Source: Methanotrichaceae archaeon (GTDB lineage: Archaea > Halobacteriota > Methanosarcinia > Methanotrichales > Methanotrichaceae). Taken from it: a stretch of 36,131 nt of DNA. Location: assembly GCA_016927425.1 (NCBI GenBank), contig JAFGMR010000026.1, forward strand, positions 1 to 36,131, read 5' to 3'. Positions 24,335 to 32,316 of the stretch are shown piece by piece (position 1 is the first letter of the stretch; each line of letters begins with the position of its first letter). Below the pieces are notes generated by a model. It worked only from the letters and a program-made list of their open reading frames with translations, searched no databases and had not been told where the DNA came from. The position numbers and the translations under genes are program-made.

Positions 24335-24412
24335 TATGAACCTTTGTCAACTACCCCACCCTGAAGGATGGGGTCTCCGCCGCTGAGGTGTTAAGATGAA
24401 CGATTATGAACC
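24335..24412 (+). repeat. hairpin flanked by 8-bp direct repeats, possible insertion-element relic
   Basis: CCCCACCC (24354-24361) pairs with GGATGGGG (24366-24373), with one mismatch, around TGAA. The sequence around it (CAACTACCCCACCCTGAAGG) looks like the hairpin ends of IS200/IS605-type elements. TATGAACC occurs at 24335-24342 and again at 24405-24412, flanking the hairpin. No transposase or TnpB coding sequence remains. The rest of the 400-bp gap between glnA and the small membrane protein gene shows nothing else. Confidence 0.35.
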
Positions 24413-24521
24413 CTCTTCCAGGGGCTAATGCGCATCGGACGATGGCCCCTGGACTCTACACCGGACAAGAAAACCACAATCTTTATCATCGATAAGGGGG
24501 GCTTAGAGGATAGGAGGTATC

Positions 24522-24641
24522 ATGGATCTATTGTCCGTCATTGAGGTCGTCCAGGGCATCCTGGTCTTGGGGATCATGCTTCTGATCTTAGGGGCAGGGT
24601 TCAAGGTATGGAAGTGGAACTATACTGTCCCGCCCAAGTGA
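24522..24641 (+). CDS. 39-aa single-span membrane microprotein
   Basis: The ATG at 24522 is preceded by a perfect GGAGGT ribosome site (24513-24518), and a TATA-like CTTTATCAT lies at 24481-24489, which predicts a short leader. The product begins MDLLSVIEVVQGILVLGIML, continues LILGAGFKVWKWNYTVPPK, and stops at 24639-24641. Residues 8-27 form one hydrophobic helix, followed by a basic-aromatic segment (KVWKWNY). I do not recognise a family. Independent transcription and translation signals plus the clean membrane-protein composition make it a likely real gene that length cut-offs would miss. It could be a small regulator or subunit of a membrane complex; nothing in the neighbours decides which. 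Confidence 0.65.
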   Translation: MDLLSVIEVVQGILVLGIMLLILGAGFKVWKWNYTVPPK

Positions 24642-24769
24642 GCGCCTATAGACTCTCCATTTTTATCTCGATGGGCATTGGTTTCTGAGCGCAAGGCTCT
24701 TTCCGACAAGCTGATTGGCGTCTCCCCGCCATCTTAGGGCTTATCGAAGGCTTTTCTCCCGGCCGAAAA

Positions 24770-25624
24770 TTAATAAAGCGGGTAGCCGATGATCAGCCTT
24801 GCTGCTGAGATGGTCCCTGTCCACACACGAGCGGCGGAGGTGGTGAACTGATAACCCGGCCGCGAGGCGGTTATGGCGTAGGTGCCTGATGGCAGATCCA
24901 TTCCATAGTACCCAAAGGCATTGGTGGTCTGCGTGAAGCGGCCGCCCTCGCTGCCGCTCATTCTAACGGTCACTTCTGGAATCCCTGCGCCGTTTGGGTC
25001 CACCACTCGACCGGTCAGGCCGTAGATAAGTGGATAAGAGCCGGGGTTCACCGATATGGATAGGTTGTTGCTGGCCAAGGCACCGCATACGAAAGTGTAG
25101 AGATGAGATGTCATTATCTCGGCGTAGCCCCCTTTGATCCTATACCACCCGGGTGTGAGATAGCCTTGAAAGAGGACGTTTGTGCCTGAGTCGTAGAGGT
25201 TGAAGCTTCCATAGCGTCCTACCCTTGCCCAGAGCGTATACCCTTCGGCAAGGTTCACGCTGCCAGCGGTTACAAGGGTGATTCCCATCTGCATGTAGAG
25301 CTGATTGGGCTGGCGAAGGGCTCCTTCTATAGTCAGCCCCTCCTCGATCGGATCGGCCTTCTCGACGATAAAGCCCGACGCGGAGGATGGACTATAAGGA
25401 TCCCAGGAGGGAATGTCCGCACGGGCGCCCTCTCCAGGCCCGAATGGGTCCCACTCTGGCCTTCCGGCGGCGAAGGGATTGAGGTAGTCTGGTTCCTTTT
25501 GGCCCTCGGTCACCTGAACGGGCGAACCCATCCAATCGTAATCGCTATCCGATGTGCCCTGCACTGGCGTTGCAATAGATATGGCCAATGCCAAAACGAC
25601 AACCATCGCCGGAATAAATCTCAA
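24770..25624 (-). CDS. secreted protein with C-terminal carboxypeptidase-regulatory-like domain
   Basis: A signal peptide (about residues 2-22, ending near TPVQG) is followed by an acidic Pro/Asp/Tyr-rich stretch (DSDYDWMGSP, PFAAGRPEWDPFGPGEG). Next comes a beta-rich segment (about 100-190) of unknown type, with AEGYTLWARVGRYGSFNLY and PGWYRIKGGYAEI. The last 80 residues form a carboxypeptidase-D-like regulatory domain (GLTGRVVDPNGAGIPEVTVR, then TNAFGYYGMDLPSGTYAITA), a small Ig-like fold common in archaeal surface proteins. I chose the TTG at 25624, which has AGGGGT 6 nt upstream; a TTG at 25630 is also open. The gene is divergent from the S-layer gene, so it probably belongs to the cell-surface set. 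Function unknown. Confidence 0.8.
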   Translation of the reverse strand: MRFIPAMVVVLALAISIATPVQGTSDSDYDWMGSPVQVTEGQKEPDYLNPFAAGRPEWDPFGPGEGARADIPSWDPYSPSSASGFIVEKADPIEEGLTIEGALRQPNQLYMQMGITLVTAGSVNLAEGYTLWARVGRYGSFNLYDSGTNVLFQGYLTPGWYRIKGGYAEIMTSHLYTFVCGALASNNLSISVNPGSYPLIYGLTGRVVDPNGAGIPEVTVRMSGSEGGRFTQTTNAFGYYGMDLPSGTYAITASRPGYQFTTSAARVWTGTISAARLIIGYPLY

Positions 25625-25776
25625 GAGCAAACCCCTAAATATCGCCTCCTGTAATCGACTTAAATCTTTCGATCGGGTCGTTCTGCTCTTAGACTATTAA
25701 TCTATAATTTCGGTACATACGATATATCCTAACCATACGAAAAGTACTTGTAATCCTTAGGCGAAGGGATATAAAC

Positions 25777-25920
25777 TGGAGCCTAGCTCTTGATTACAGG
25801 ATCACAGCGCAAGATCGGCCTGATGGCCAAGTAGGGCGCCATTGTTATATCATACACCGAGAGAGAAGGGAATAGAAGGCTGATTGATGGGCAATATATT
25901 AAGATTATGATAGGTGGAGG
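25777..25920 (+). promoter_or_regulatory. promoter region and ribosome site of the S-layer gene
   Basis: GATATAAAC near 25778-25786 and TTATATCAT near 25846-25854 are two candidate TATA boxes. GGTGGAGGAG at 25913-25922 is a strong ribosome site for the ATG at 25926. Two promoters would fit a highly expressed surface-layer gene. The whole gap from 25631 to 25925 contains divergent promoters and no gene. Confidence 0.45.
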
Positions 25921-25925
25921 AGATC

Positions 25926-28900
25926 ATGCATCATCATAAGGTGGGCGGAATCTGCTTGCTTCTGGCGACTTTGGCAGCAGCTCTGCAGATTGGGGGGTTG
26001 GCATATACCCCTAGCGATGAAGCCACCAAGGATTTCTTCGGCGATCCTTCGAGCGGCGAGGCCGACCAGGCTTTTAGCATCGCCGAGGACGACTTCTTCG
26101 ATAATAGCGGCTATAGCCAGACAACGGAGGGCTCCAGCGCGATAGATGCTCCCAAGACTGACACACCATTGGCCGAATCGAACTCTACAGAGGCCGGGGA
26201 TAAGGCTTCTGATGTTGCATCCACTGCAGAGGCAGATGTCCTCCCGGCGGCCGAGTCCGATGAGTCCCCGGAAGCTTCTCAGGAATCGAATGCCACAAGC
26301 GTCGTAGAAGGGGATGAATCGGCCAAGAACGCTTCCGGTCAGGCGGATACTTCCATCGATGCCGAGGTTTCCACACTCACCTTGAACGAGAGCGATCAGG
26401 GCAATGCCTCCGCTGCGGATGCGATAGTCCCGACGTTATTGAACGTCGCCGATAATGCCACAGCGAATGCAGGATCAAACGAGACCGCCATCAATGAGAC
26501 CGCCATCAACGCAACTTTGGCCAATGTCTCAGCCGAGAACATCACGTCGACTAATGCAACTCTGCCGATAAATGCGAGCGAGAACTTGACGTCCGTTGCC
26601 GAGGTTAACGCCACGCTTGAGGAGAACGCAACCGAGGAAAATCAGACATCCCTCGAGCCCTTGGCTGCATCGGTTTCTGCCGAGGAGACCTCGACCGCGG
26701 TCGATGAGGAGGTCGATTTCTTCGACTTCAATACATATCCGACGGATAGGATCTGGCGGGACGGTGTAAACGATATCCCCTATACATGGACGCCCATCTC
26801 ATTCTCCGGATTCTTTTACGACCTGGACGATAACGTCGGAACCGAGATGATGACGATCGATCTTGACAAGTCCGGGCAGAACTACAGCCGCTCTGTCGAC
26901 TCAGGGGCATTGATTTACAACAGCCGGATCCAGCAGATCAAGTACGCCTTCGAGGATTGGGGCAAGTACGAGGTACTGGGCTTCATGGCGGAGAAGTACT
27001 TCGCCGGCTACAAGGATAACGATGTCGTCGACGGCGACGTCTCCATGATCAACGACAATCAGCTGCGGCGGGTCCTCATCGATGAGGATGAGGATCGGAC
27101 GATCTCCACAGGTTCCGTCCTTGCCCTGGAGGAGGGCTATGAGCTGAGGATCAAGGAGATCGACCTGGATGGCAACAAGGTCTGGCTGGCGGTTGCCAGG
27201 GACGGAGACGAGGTGGCGGACAAGGTAATAACCCCCATATCTGATAACCTGAGGACATCCACATTCACATACGACGTGGACATCAGCGGAAAGGACGCTC
27301 CATTGATCATGGCCCATGTGAGAAATGTCTTCTCCGGGGCTGAGACGAGCCTTGTGACGCTCGACGGCCTCTTCCAGATCTCCGACACATACGACTCTGT
27401 GGAGGAGGCGGACAAGTATGGCGAGATGGAGGTCGTGTCCGTCTCGGACAAGGGGATAGAGATGGAGAACGAGGACTCCTTCACCCTCCGGAAGGGAAAG
27501 ACGGTCAACATCATGGGCAACGTGGGATTCCTCGTAGCAGACTCAGATACATTGAGGTTTGCCCCTGTAGTTGAGCGAAAGGGAAGCTACGAGGTCAGGG
27601 GAACGATTGTGGATAGCGAGGTCCTCAAGGACTACGACAACGAGTTCACCTGGGACGTCTTTAACTTCGAGGGATTCTACTACGACATAGACGATGATGT
27701 TGGTACTGAGACGCTTCGCGCCAAGGTCTCAGGAAGCAGCATAAAGGACGGCGATCTCTATTACGAGACCTCCCCGCAGTCCGTCGAGTTCGAGCTATCG
27801 AGCTGGGGCAAGTACGACGTCATAGGATTCATGGCCGACAAGTACTTCGCCGGATACAACAACGGCACGACCTTCACCGACGAGTTCAGCATAATCAACG
27901 AGGGCCAGCTGCGAAAGGTTTTGATGGACAGCGACGACGAGAGGACGCTTACTTCCGGATCGGTCCTCCCCCTGGAGGAGGGCTACGAGGTTACCATCAA
28001 GGAAGTTGACCTCAACGGCAACAAGGTATGGCTTGCGGTGACCCAGGACGGCGAGGAGGTCGGCGACAAGGTGCTCAATCCTGTTGGCGGGGACCAGAAG
28101 AGCAAGACCTTCGTCTACGAGGATAAGATCGGGACGGAGGAGGTGCCGATCATCGCAGTGACCGTCGACAGCGTCTTCAGGGGGACAGAGGCCGACCTTG
28201 CCGTGATCAAGGGCATATTCCAGGTCTCCGACACCCCTGAGGCTGTTGAGGAAGGGGATGTCCACGGCAAGATGAAGGTCGAATCCTTATCCGACTCAGG
28301 AATCGTGATGCAGAGCGACGGCTCCATAAGCCTGGGTCGGGGAAAGGAGATCACCATAATGGGCAACCTGAAGTTCGTGGTTGCAGACGACTCGGATAGG
28401 AGGTTCTGTCCCGTAGCCGAGAGGAAGGTCTCGGAGAAAGAGAGGCTTGCCCCTCTCAGGCTTGAGGCTCCTGAGACGATCATGGGCGCTAGCGTCTCTA
28501 TCACCGTCACATCCGACGGCAAGGCGATCGGCGGTGCTCTTGTAATCGTGGACGGAAGCGAGATTGGGACCACATCCTCGGACGGCACCTTGAGGTACAC
28601 GCCGGACAAGGCTGGAACGCTCCAGGTTCAGGCAAAGCTCGAGGGCTATCCCGATGGAAGCAGCAGCCTGCTCGTCCGGTCCATGAAGGAGGTCAGGAGG
28701 CTTGCCTTGAACGTGCCTCCCGAGGCGCTCAAGGGGGAGACCTTCCTGATCACAGTAACCGGCGGCCTCAACCTCTCTCCCATGGAGGATGTAGATGTCA
28801 GCTTCGATGATCTCTTCATAGGTTCGACCGATGCCCAGGGGACGGTCACCTACTCGAGCAACGTCACAGGGGAGCATACGGTCAAGGCCTCCAAGGAGGA

Positions 28901-29327
28901 GCATGACGACGTCAGCAAGACCATGAAGGTCGTCTCCTCCCTGGATGTGACGAACCTGACTCTGAGCGAAGGCCCCAAGGCTGGCAAGGCCTTCAAGGTC
29001 ACTGCAACCGTGGACAACAGGGGCCCTGTTGCTGACAACCTCACCTACGACCTCAAGGTCAACGGGGAGACCGTCACCAGCAAGGATGTAGTGGTCGAGC
29101 CAGGCCAGTCTGCCGAGGTCTCATTCGAGTACACGCCAACGGAGCCCGGCGTCTACAAGGTCGAGGTCGGCGGAAGGGGCCAGACCGTAACCGTGGCAGA
29201 GGCGGACAAGCTCAACTGGATGCTAATCGGCCTGATACTGATACTGCTCATAGCCATCGGGGCTGGGGCGTATCTCTACAAGACCGGCGAGCTCGAAGGG
29301 CTCAAGGAGAAGCTTCAGAATCGCTGA
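25926..29327 (+). CDS. S-layer protein with two S-layer duplication domains (DUF1608)
   Basis: This is a 1133-aa surface-layer protein of the Methanosarcinales type. Domains in order: signal peptide (1-26); an acidic, Asn-Ser/Thr-rich linker with many N-glycosylation sequons (about 30-260); a first duplication domain starting at FFDFNTYPTDRIWRDG (about 264-545) with SFSGFFYDLDDNVGTE and WGKYEVLGFMAEKYFAGY; a second copy (about 555-834) with NFEGFYYDIDDDVGTE and WGKYDVIGFMADKYFAGY; two Ig-like repeats (about 840-1000); a CARDB-like domain (about 1005-1092); and a C-terminal membrane anchor (about 1097-1117) with a short basic tail. I chose the ATG at 25926 over the GTG at 25914 because the ribosome site lies between them. 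In Methanosarcina, homologous tandem-domain proteins form the porous S-layer lattice. Being C-terminally anchored, it would stand on the cell membrane. Confidence 0.93.
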   Translation: MHHHKVGGICLLLATLAAALQIGGLAYTPSDEATKDFFGDPSSGEADQAFSIAEDDFFDNSGYSQTTEGSSAIDAPKTDTPLAESNSTEAGDKASDVASTAEADVLPAAESDESPEASQESNATSVVEGDESAKNASGQADTSIDAEVSTLTLNESDQGNASAADAIVPTLLNVADNATANAGSNETAINETAINATLANVSAENITSTNATLPINASENLTSVAEVNATLEENATEENQTSLEPLAASVSAEETSTAVDEEVDFFDFNTYPTDRIWRDGVNDIPYTWTPISFSGFFYDLDDNVGTEMMTIDLDKSGQNYSRSVDSGALIYNSRIQQIKYAFEDWGKYEVLGFMAEKYFAGYKDNDVVDGDVSMINDNQLRRVLIDEDEDRTISTGSVLALEEGYELRIKEIDLDGNKVWLAVARDGDEVADKVITPISDNLRTSTFTYDVDISGKDAPLIMAHVRNVFSGAETSLVTLDGLFQISDTYDSVEEADKYGEMEVVSVSDKGIEMENEDSFTLRKGKTVNIMGNVGFLVADSDTLRFAPVVERKGSYEVRGTIVDSEVLKDYDNEFTWDVFNFEGFYYDIDDDVGTETLRAKVSGSSIKDGDLYYETSPQSVEFELSSWGKYDVIGFMADKYFAGYNNGTTFTDEFSIINEGQLRKVLMDSDDERTLTSGSVLPLEEGYEVTIKEVDLNGNKVWLAVTQDGEEVGDKVLNPVGGDQKSKTFVYEDKIGTEEVPIIAVTVDSVFRGTEADLAVIKGIFQVSDTPEAVEEGDVHGKMKVESLSDSGIVMQSDGSISLGRGKEITIMGNLKFVVADDSDRRFCPVAERKVSEKERLAPLRLEAPETIMGASVSITVTSDGKAIGGALVIVDGSEIGTTSSDGTLRYTPDKAGTLQVQAKLEGYPDGSSSLLVRSMKEVRRLALNVPPEALKGETFLITVTGGLNLSPMEDVDVSFDDLFIGSTDAQGTVTYSSNVTGEHTVKASKEEHDDVSKTMKVVSSLDVTNLTLSEGPKAGKAFKVTATVDNRGPVADNLTYDLKVNGETVTSKDVVVEPGQSAEVSFEYTPTEPGVYKVEVGGRGQTVTVAEADKLNWMLIGLILILLIAIGAGAYLYKTGELEGLKEKLQNR

Positions 29328-29346
29328 GCTTCTCCTCCCGTTTTTA
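29306..29346 (+). terminator. S-layer gene terminator hairpin
   Basis: GGAGAAGCT (29306-29314) pairs with AGCTTCTCC (29327-29335) around a 12-nt loop, followed by TCCCGTTTTTATT. The stem overlaps the last codons and the stop codon of the S-layer gene. Confidence 0.7.
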
Positions 29347-29406
29347 TTATTTAATCTAGATCGCTTCAGCGCCATAACGGGCAGAGATGGCATCTACGAG
29401 AAGGCA

Positions 29407-29414
29407 TTTATATA
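29407..29414 (+). promoter_or_regulatory. TATA box of the acylphosphatase-domain gene
   Basis: TTTATATA at 29407-29414 is followed by AAAGG. It sits only 4 nt before an ATG at 29419, which is too close for that ATG to be transcribed; transcription should begin near 29437-29440, exactly at the next in-frame ATG. This suggests a leaderless mRNA. Confidence 0.6.
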
Positions 29415-29439
29415 AAGGATGGACGCAATAGAGAAATCA

Positions 29440-30042
29440 ATGCTGAAGCTCACAGCGTTCGTATCGGGAAATGTTCAGAGCGTAGGGTATCGGGCCAAGG
29501 TTCTAGATCTGGCTCAGAGCCTGAATCTCAGCGGCGTCGTACAGAACCTGCCCGATGGGCGGGTCAAGGTGATCGCAGAGGGTGAGGGGGGCGATCTCGA
29601 GAGGCTCTGTCGAGGGCTACAGATGAGCAACGGGTTGATCGATGTGGAGGAGATCGTGGCAAGCTACTCTCAGCCATCCGGGGACTACGAGGGATTCGTC
29701 AAACTTGTGTCCTCTGGCGAGACCGATCAGCGCCTCGATATCGGAGTTCAGTACATCAAAGAGCTGATCGACGTCACAAGGTCCGGATTCGAGTCGATGG
29801 GAAACAAGATCGACGGCCTAGGTGTCAAGATCGATGTTGTTGGAGGCAAGGTTGACCGTCTTGGGGAGAAGATCAATTGTCTAGGGGAGAAGATGAACCT
29901 CATGCTTTCCAAGCAGGATGAGACTAATCAGGAGCTGCGGGGCTTTCGAGCCGATCTCAAGGATCATATGGACAGAAGGTTCGACCGGATCGAGGAGAAG
30001 CTCGACCGCTCGCTAAAGTCATCGCCTCCCAAGCGGGACTGA
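29440..30042 (+). CDS. acylphosphatase-domain protein with C-terminal coiled coil
   Basis: Residues 1-85 form an acylphosphatase fold: AFVSGNVQSVGYRAKVLDLA contains the phosphate-binding loop and catalytic Arg (G-x-V-Q-x-V-G-Y-R), and VQNLPDGRVKVIAEGEGGDL contains the catalytic Asn. Acylphosphatases hydrolyse acyl phosphates such as acetyl phosphate. The remainder (about 100-190) is a coiled coil with 7-residue repeats of the type K-I-D-x-L-G-x (for example KIDGLGVKID, KVDRLGEKIN, CLGEKMN), ending in a basic tail. Plain acylphosphatases are about 90 aa, so this is a fusion. I chose the ATG at 29440 because the TATA box at 29407-29414 leaves the ATG at 29419 untranscribed. It follows the S-layer gene and its terminator and has its own promoter. 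The coiled coil suggests oligomer formation or partner binding. Confidence 0.85.
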   Translation: MLKLTAFVSGNVQSVGYRAKVLDLAQSLNLSGVVQNLPDGRVKVIAEGEGGDLERLCRGLQMSNGLIDVEEIVASYSQPSGDYEGFVKLVSSGETDQRLDIGVQYIKELIDVTRSGFESMGNKIDGLGVKIDVVGGKVDRLGEKINCLGEKMNLMLSKQDETNQELRGFRADLKDHMDRRFDRIEEKLDRSLKSSPPKRD

Positions 30043-30316
30043 GGCCGTGGATTCGGGCGGCCAATGGAGATCGGAGGCAACTTCTTCGAAGCCGAGAGTG
30101 AGGGTGGGACACAGGCCGCCTGGGCCGAGATGCGAGGGCTCCGGTCAGGCGGGCGATTTCTGGGTCATATGCACACAGATCGGAGGGGCACACGGATCGG
30201 AGGGCTTCGAGGGATTCATCGAGATGCGATCTCTCAAGCCCAGACTGAGGCCTTGTAGCAATCGGTTTTACTCTACCATCTAGCAGCCGCCGAAAAGGCC
30301 CATCGTATCCCCACCC

Positions 30317-30736
30317 TCACCCGAACTCCCGCGCGCAGACGCGCACCTTGCCGGCGCATCGGCTGGTGTAGAGGGGCCCGTCTCGCGGGCGGGGCCCGAG
30401 GGCGAGGTCGTAGTAGCGCCAGCCGATCCTCATGCCATCGGAGACGGCCAGGCGGTCAGGCATCTCCAAGGGCATCCTCCAGCCGGAGGCCCCAGGATCG
30501 AAGACGTAGTAGATCCAGCAGTGCGAAAGGTTTGAGCGAAAGCCGTCGATCGCTGTCACCATCGCCCCTTGATGGTCCGTCGCGCCTTCGTCTGGCGTGT
30601 ACTCCACATGGGCTACCTCAAGGATGGAAGAGAGCGCCGTCGTATTGGGGCCGACCTTCACTCTATGATGGCTTATCCGGTCGTCTCCATAGTTGATGTA
30701 TACGTCCGCCTTCGGCGACCTTCGGCCAAGGAACAT
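30317..30736 (-). CDS. DUF4430-like protein
   Basis: The 139-aa product has the DUF4430 pattern: a beta-grasp-like start (DVYINYGDDRISHHRVKVGP, NTTALSSILEVAHVEYT), then MVTAIDGF, CWIYYVFDPGASGW and VSDGMRIGWRYYD. DUF4430 domains are usually found in secreted or lipid-anchored proteins related to the cobalamin-binding transcobalamin fold. Here no signal peptide is present: a TAA lies 10 codons upstream of the ATG at 30736, so the export signal may have been lost, or the protein is cytoplasmic. It is divergent from the HAD phosphatase gene, and about 270 bp of non-coding sequence separates it from the acylphosphatase gene. Function unknown. Confidence 0.65.
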   Translation of the reverse strand: MFLGRRSPKADVYINYGDDRISHHRVKVGPNTTALSSILEVAHVEYTPDEGATDHQGAMVTAIDGFRSNLSHCWIYYVFDPGASGWRMPLEMPDRLAVSDGMRIGWRYYDLALGPRPRDGPLYTSRCAGKVRVCAREFG

Positions 30737-30833
30737 GGGATGGCTTGGCGTCGACCTCGCTTAAGGAACTGTCGATTCCATTGCTAATGCCAAACCGTCA
30801 GATTAATCTTGCCTCAAGAGAGAGCATGGCGGC

Positions 30834-31643
30834 ATGCGCCCCCGACTGGCAGTGGTAATGGATGTAGCAGGAACCATGCTCCAGATGTACCGGGTGGCCA
30901 AGGATATCCCTCGATGCCGCATCCTTCACGATGTAATAACGACCGAGCTTGTGATGGAGAAGGAGGGCCGGGCCCTCGTGATCCCTCAGTTCAATCCTCA
31001 GGAGGTCTTCGACGCCCCCCCCGGAATGCCTCTCTCCGAGTTCTTTCGAGGCCGAGAGGAGGCGCTGAGGATCAGCTGCTCGAGCACTCCCGTGGACGAG
31101 GAGGAGGCATGCGCCATACTGCTTCGGTCGCTGGTTCCCATGTCCGAGATCCAGGAGACCCTCGGGGCAGTTGCGTCCCGCTGTCCTGACTTCTATTATG
31201 CAACAGGGATGATAGTCGATGCGCAAGACTCGATCATGAGCTACTCGATCAGCACCGGCGGGAGGCCGTTTGCAGCGCTTGAGGGGACGCTAAAGGAGCT
31301 TTTAGCGATCGGGGCCGAGATATACGTGGCATCCGGAGACAGCCCGAGGACGGTCTCGGGCCTTGCCAGATGTCCGGGCATCAGTATGGACAGGATCCAC
31401 CCGATCTCCACACCTCTGAGGAAGGCCGAGATTGTGTCGAGCCTCAAGGAGAGCTACGATCTCGTGGTGATGGTGGGAGACGGCCTAAACGACATCTATG
31501 CCTTAGAGGCCGCAGACATCGGGATCCTCACCATCCAGCAAGATACGCGGCCCTGCTCCGATCTCATCGATGCGGCAGATCGGGTGATTCGAGATATCGG
31601 CGAGCTTCCAGCAATCCTCAGGGACCGGCTTTCTGATATGTAG
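30834..31643 (+). CDS. HAD-superfamily phosphatase, soluble P-type-ATPase-like
   Basis: HAD motif I is VVMDVAGTML with nucleophile Asp10. The usual second Asp (D-x-D) is Ala, giving D-V-A-G-T, which is close to the D-K-T-G-T of P-type ATPases. Motif II is YVASGDS, and motif III/IV is VVMVGDGLNDIYALEAADIG with the metal-binding Asp residues. There is no membrane segment, so this is a free-standing phosphatase-like domain of 269 aa. Residues 30-140 form a cap-like region without a match I recognise. Without the general acid/base Asp the enzyme may act as an ATPase-like phosphotransferase rather than a fast phosphatase; this is inference. Substrate unknown. The gene is divergent from the DUF4430-like gene. 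Confidence 0.82.
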   Translation: MRPRLAVVMDVAGTMLQMYRVAKDIPRCRILHDVITTELVMEKEGRALVIPQFNPQEVFDAPPGMPLSEFFRGREEALRISCSSTPVDEEEACAILLRSLVPMSEIQETLGAVASRCPDFYYATGMIVDAQDSIMSYSISTGGRPFAALEGTLKELLAIGAEIYVASGDSPRTVSGLARCPGISMDRIHPISTPLRKAEIVSSLKESYDLVVMVGDGLNDIYALEAADIGILTIQQDTRPCSDLIDAADRVIRDIGELPAILRDRLSDM

Positions 31644-31677
31644 AACGCCATAACTTGCTCAATGCGTTGAGGTAAAT

Positions 31678-31690
31678 TGCTTTTTTAGCT
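31678..31690 (+). terminator. T-tract after the HAD gene
   Basis: Six T in TTGCTTTTTTAGC lie 35 nt after the HAD stop codon. Poly-U alone can end archaeal transcription. No stable hairpin is seen. Confidence 0.35.
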
Positions 31691-32072
31691 AATCTTCAGA
31701 GGATCCTCCATACCTTCTGATGGTGATCTATCTTGATAAGTATCTCAAGTATCCTCACGGTATTGGGTAAGTACTTTCCATCCATATTTCACATGAAATA
31801 ACTTCGCCAGATATCGTTTTTCGTTCTTTGTGCATGAGCCTGCCGGGATCATGAACGTGTCAACCGCGAATGAACGCGAATGAACGCTAATAGTGCCTGG
31901 ATCCCTCATGCCATATGCAGCATTTTTGTCATGTGCATTACAGAGCCGGTCGCACATCCTTGCGATTGATCTCCTCAAGCGAGCTTGACCCAAAGCAATA
32001 AGATTTAATCAAGTTCATTTTGACTATAATCGGTTTTTTCGGCGTTTAAAGTCAATTTAATGGCCAAGCGCA
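31691..32072. other. gene-poor intergenic stretch with a short tandem repeat
   Basis: Within this stretch GCGAATGAAC is repeated in tandem (31867-31886). Small open frames on the minus strand (largest 82 codons) lack ribosome sites and family likeness. Similar GAATGAACGC repeats are often seen near decayed genes. I see no complete gene here. Confidence 0.4.
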
Positions 32073-32133
32073 AGTTATATCTTCTATTAAGCCTTATTAT
32101 CTCAATAGAAGCCTTATGAGGGTGGTGGATGTG

Positions 32134-32316
32134 ATGGACAAGTTCATATCGGAGCATCTATACAACAAGGAGATCGAGGTCTACTTCGGAGGAAACGGAA
32201 GCGAGCGTCTCAGTGGCAAGGTTGTTGGAAGCGCAGATGGCGTCCTCGTTCTGGAGAAGAACGGAAGGCTCGACTACATCAACCTGGAAAAGGTGATTGC
32301 CGCCTGGGAGGCTTGA
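32134..32316 (+). CDS. small LSm/Hfq-like protein (60 aa)
   Basis: The product has a short N-terminal helix (KFISEHLYNKEI) followed by beta strands EVYFGG, LSGKVVGSADGVLVLEKNGR and LDYINLEKVIAAWE. This order, with G-x-V and the final Y-I-N-L-x-x-V-x-A motif, resembles the Sm/LSm small beta-barrel that forms RNA-binding rings; the match is to the fold pattern, not a firm family. I chose the ATG at 32134 because GGTGG lies 5 nt upstream; an ATG at 32116 is also open but has no ribosome site. A TATA-like TTATAT lies at 32075-32080. A hairpin plus T-rich terminator follows. Possible role: small RNA-binding protein; a different small barrel cannot be excluded. Confidence 0.65.
   Translation: MDKFISEHLYNKEIEVYFGGNGSERLSGKVVGSADGVLVLEKNGRLDYINLEKVIAAWEA

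Noticed and set aside
30064-30258. 64-codon open frame on the plus strand after the acylphosphatase gene
   Set aside because: There is no good ribosome site or known motif, and other frames are equally open.
31745-31993. 82-codon open frame on the minus strand
   Set aside because: It contains the tandem repeat and has no ribosome site or family likeness.
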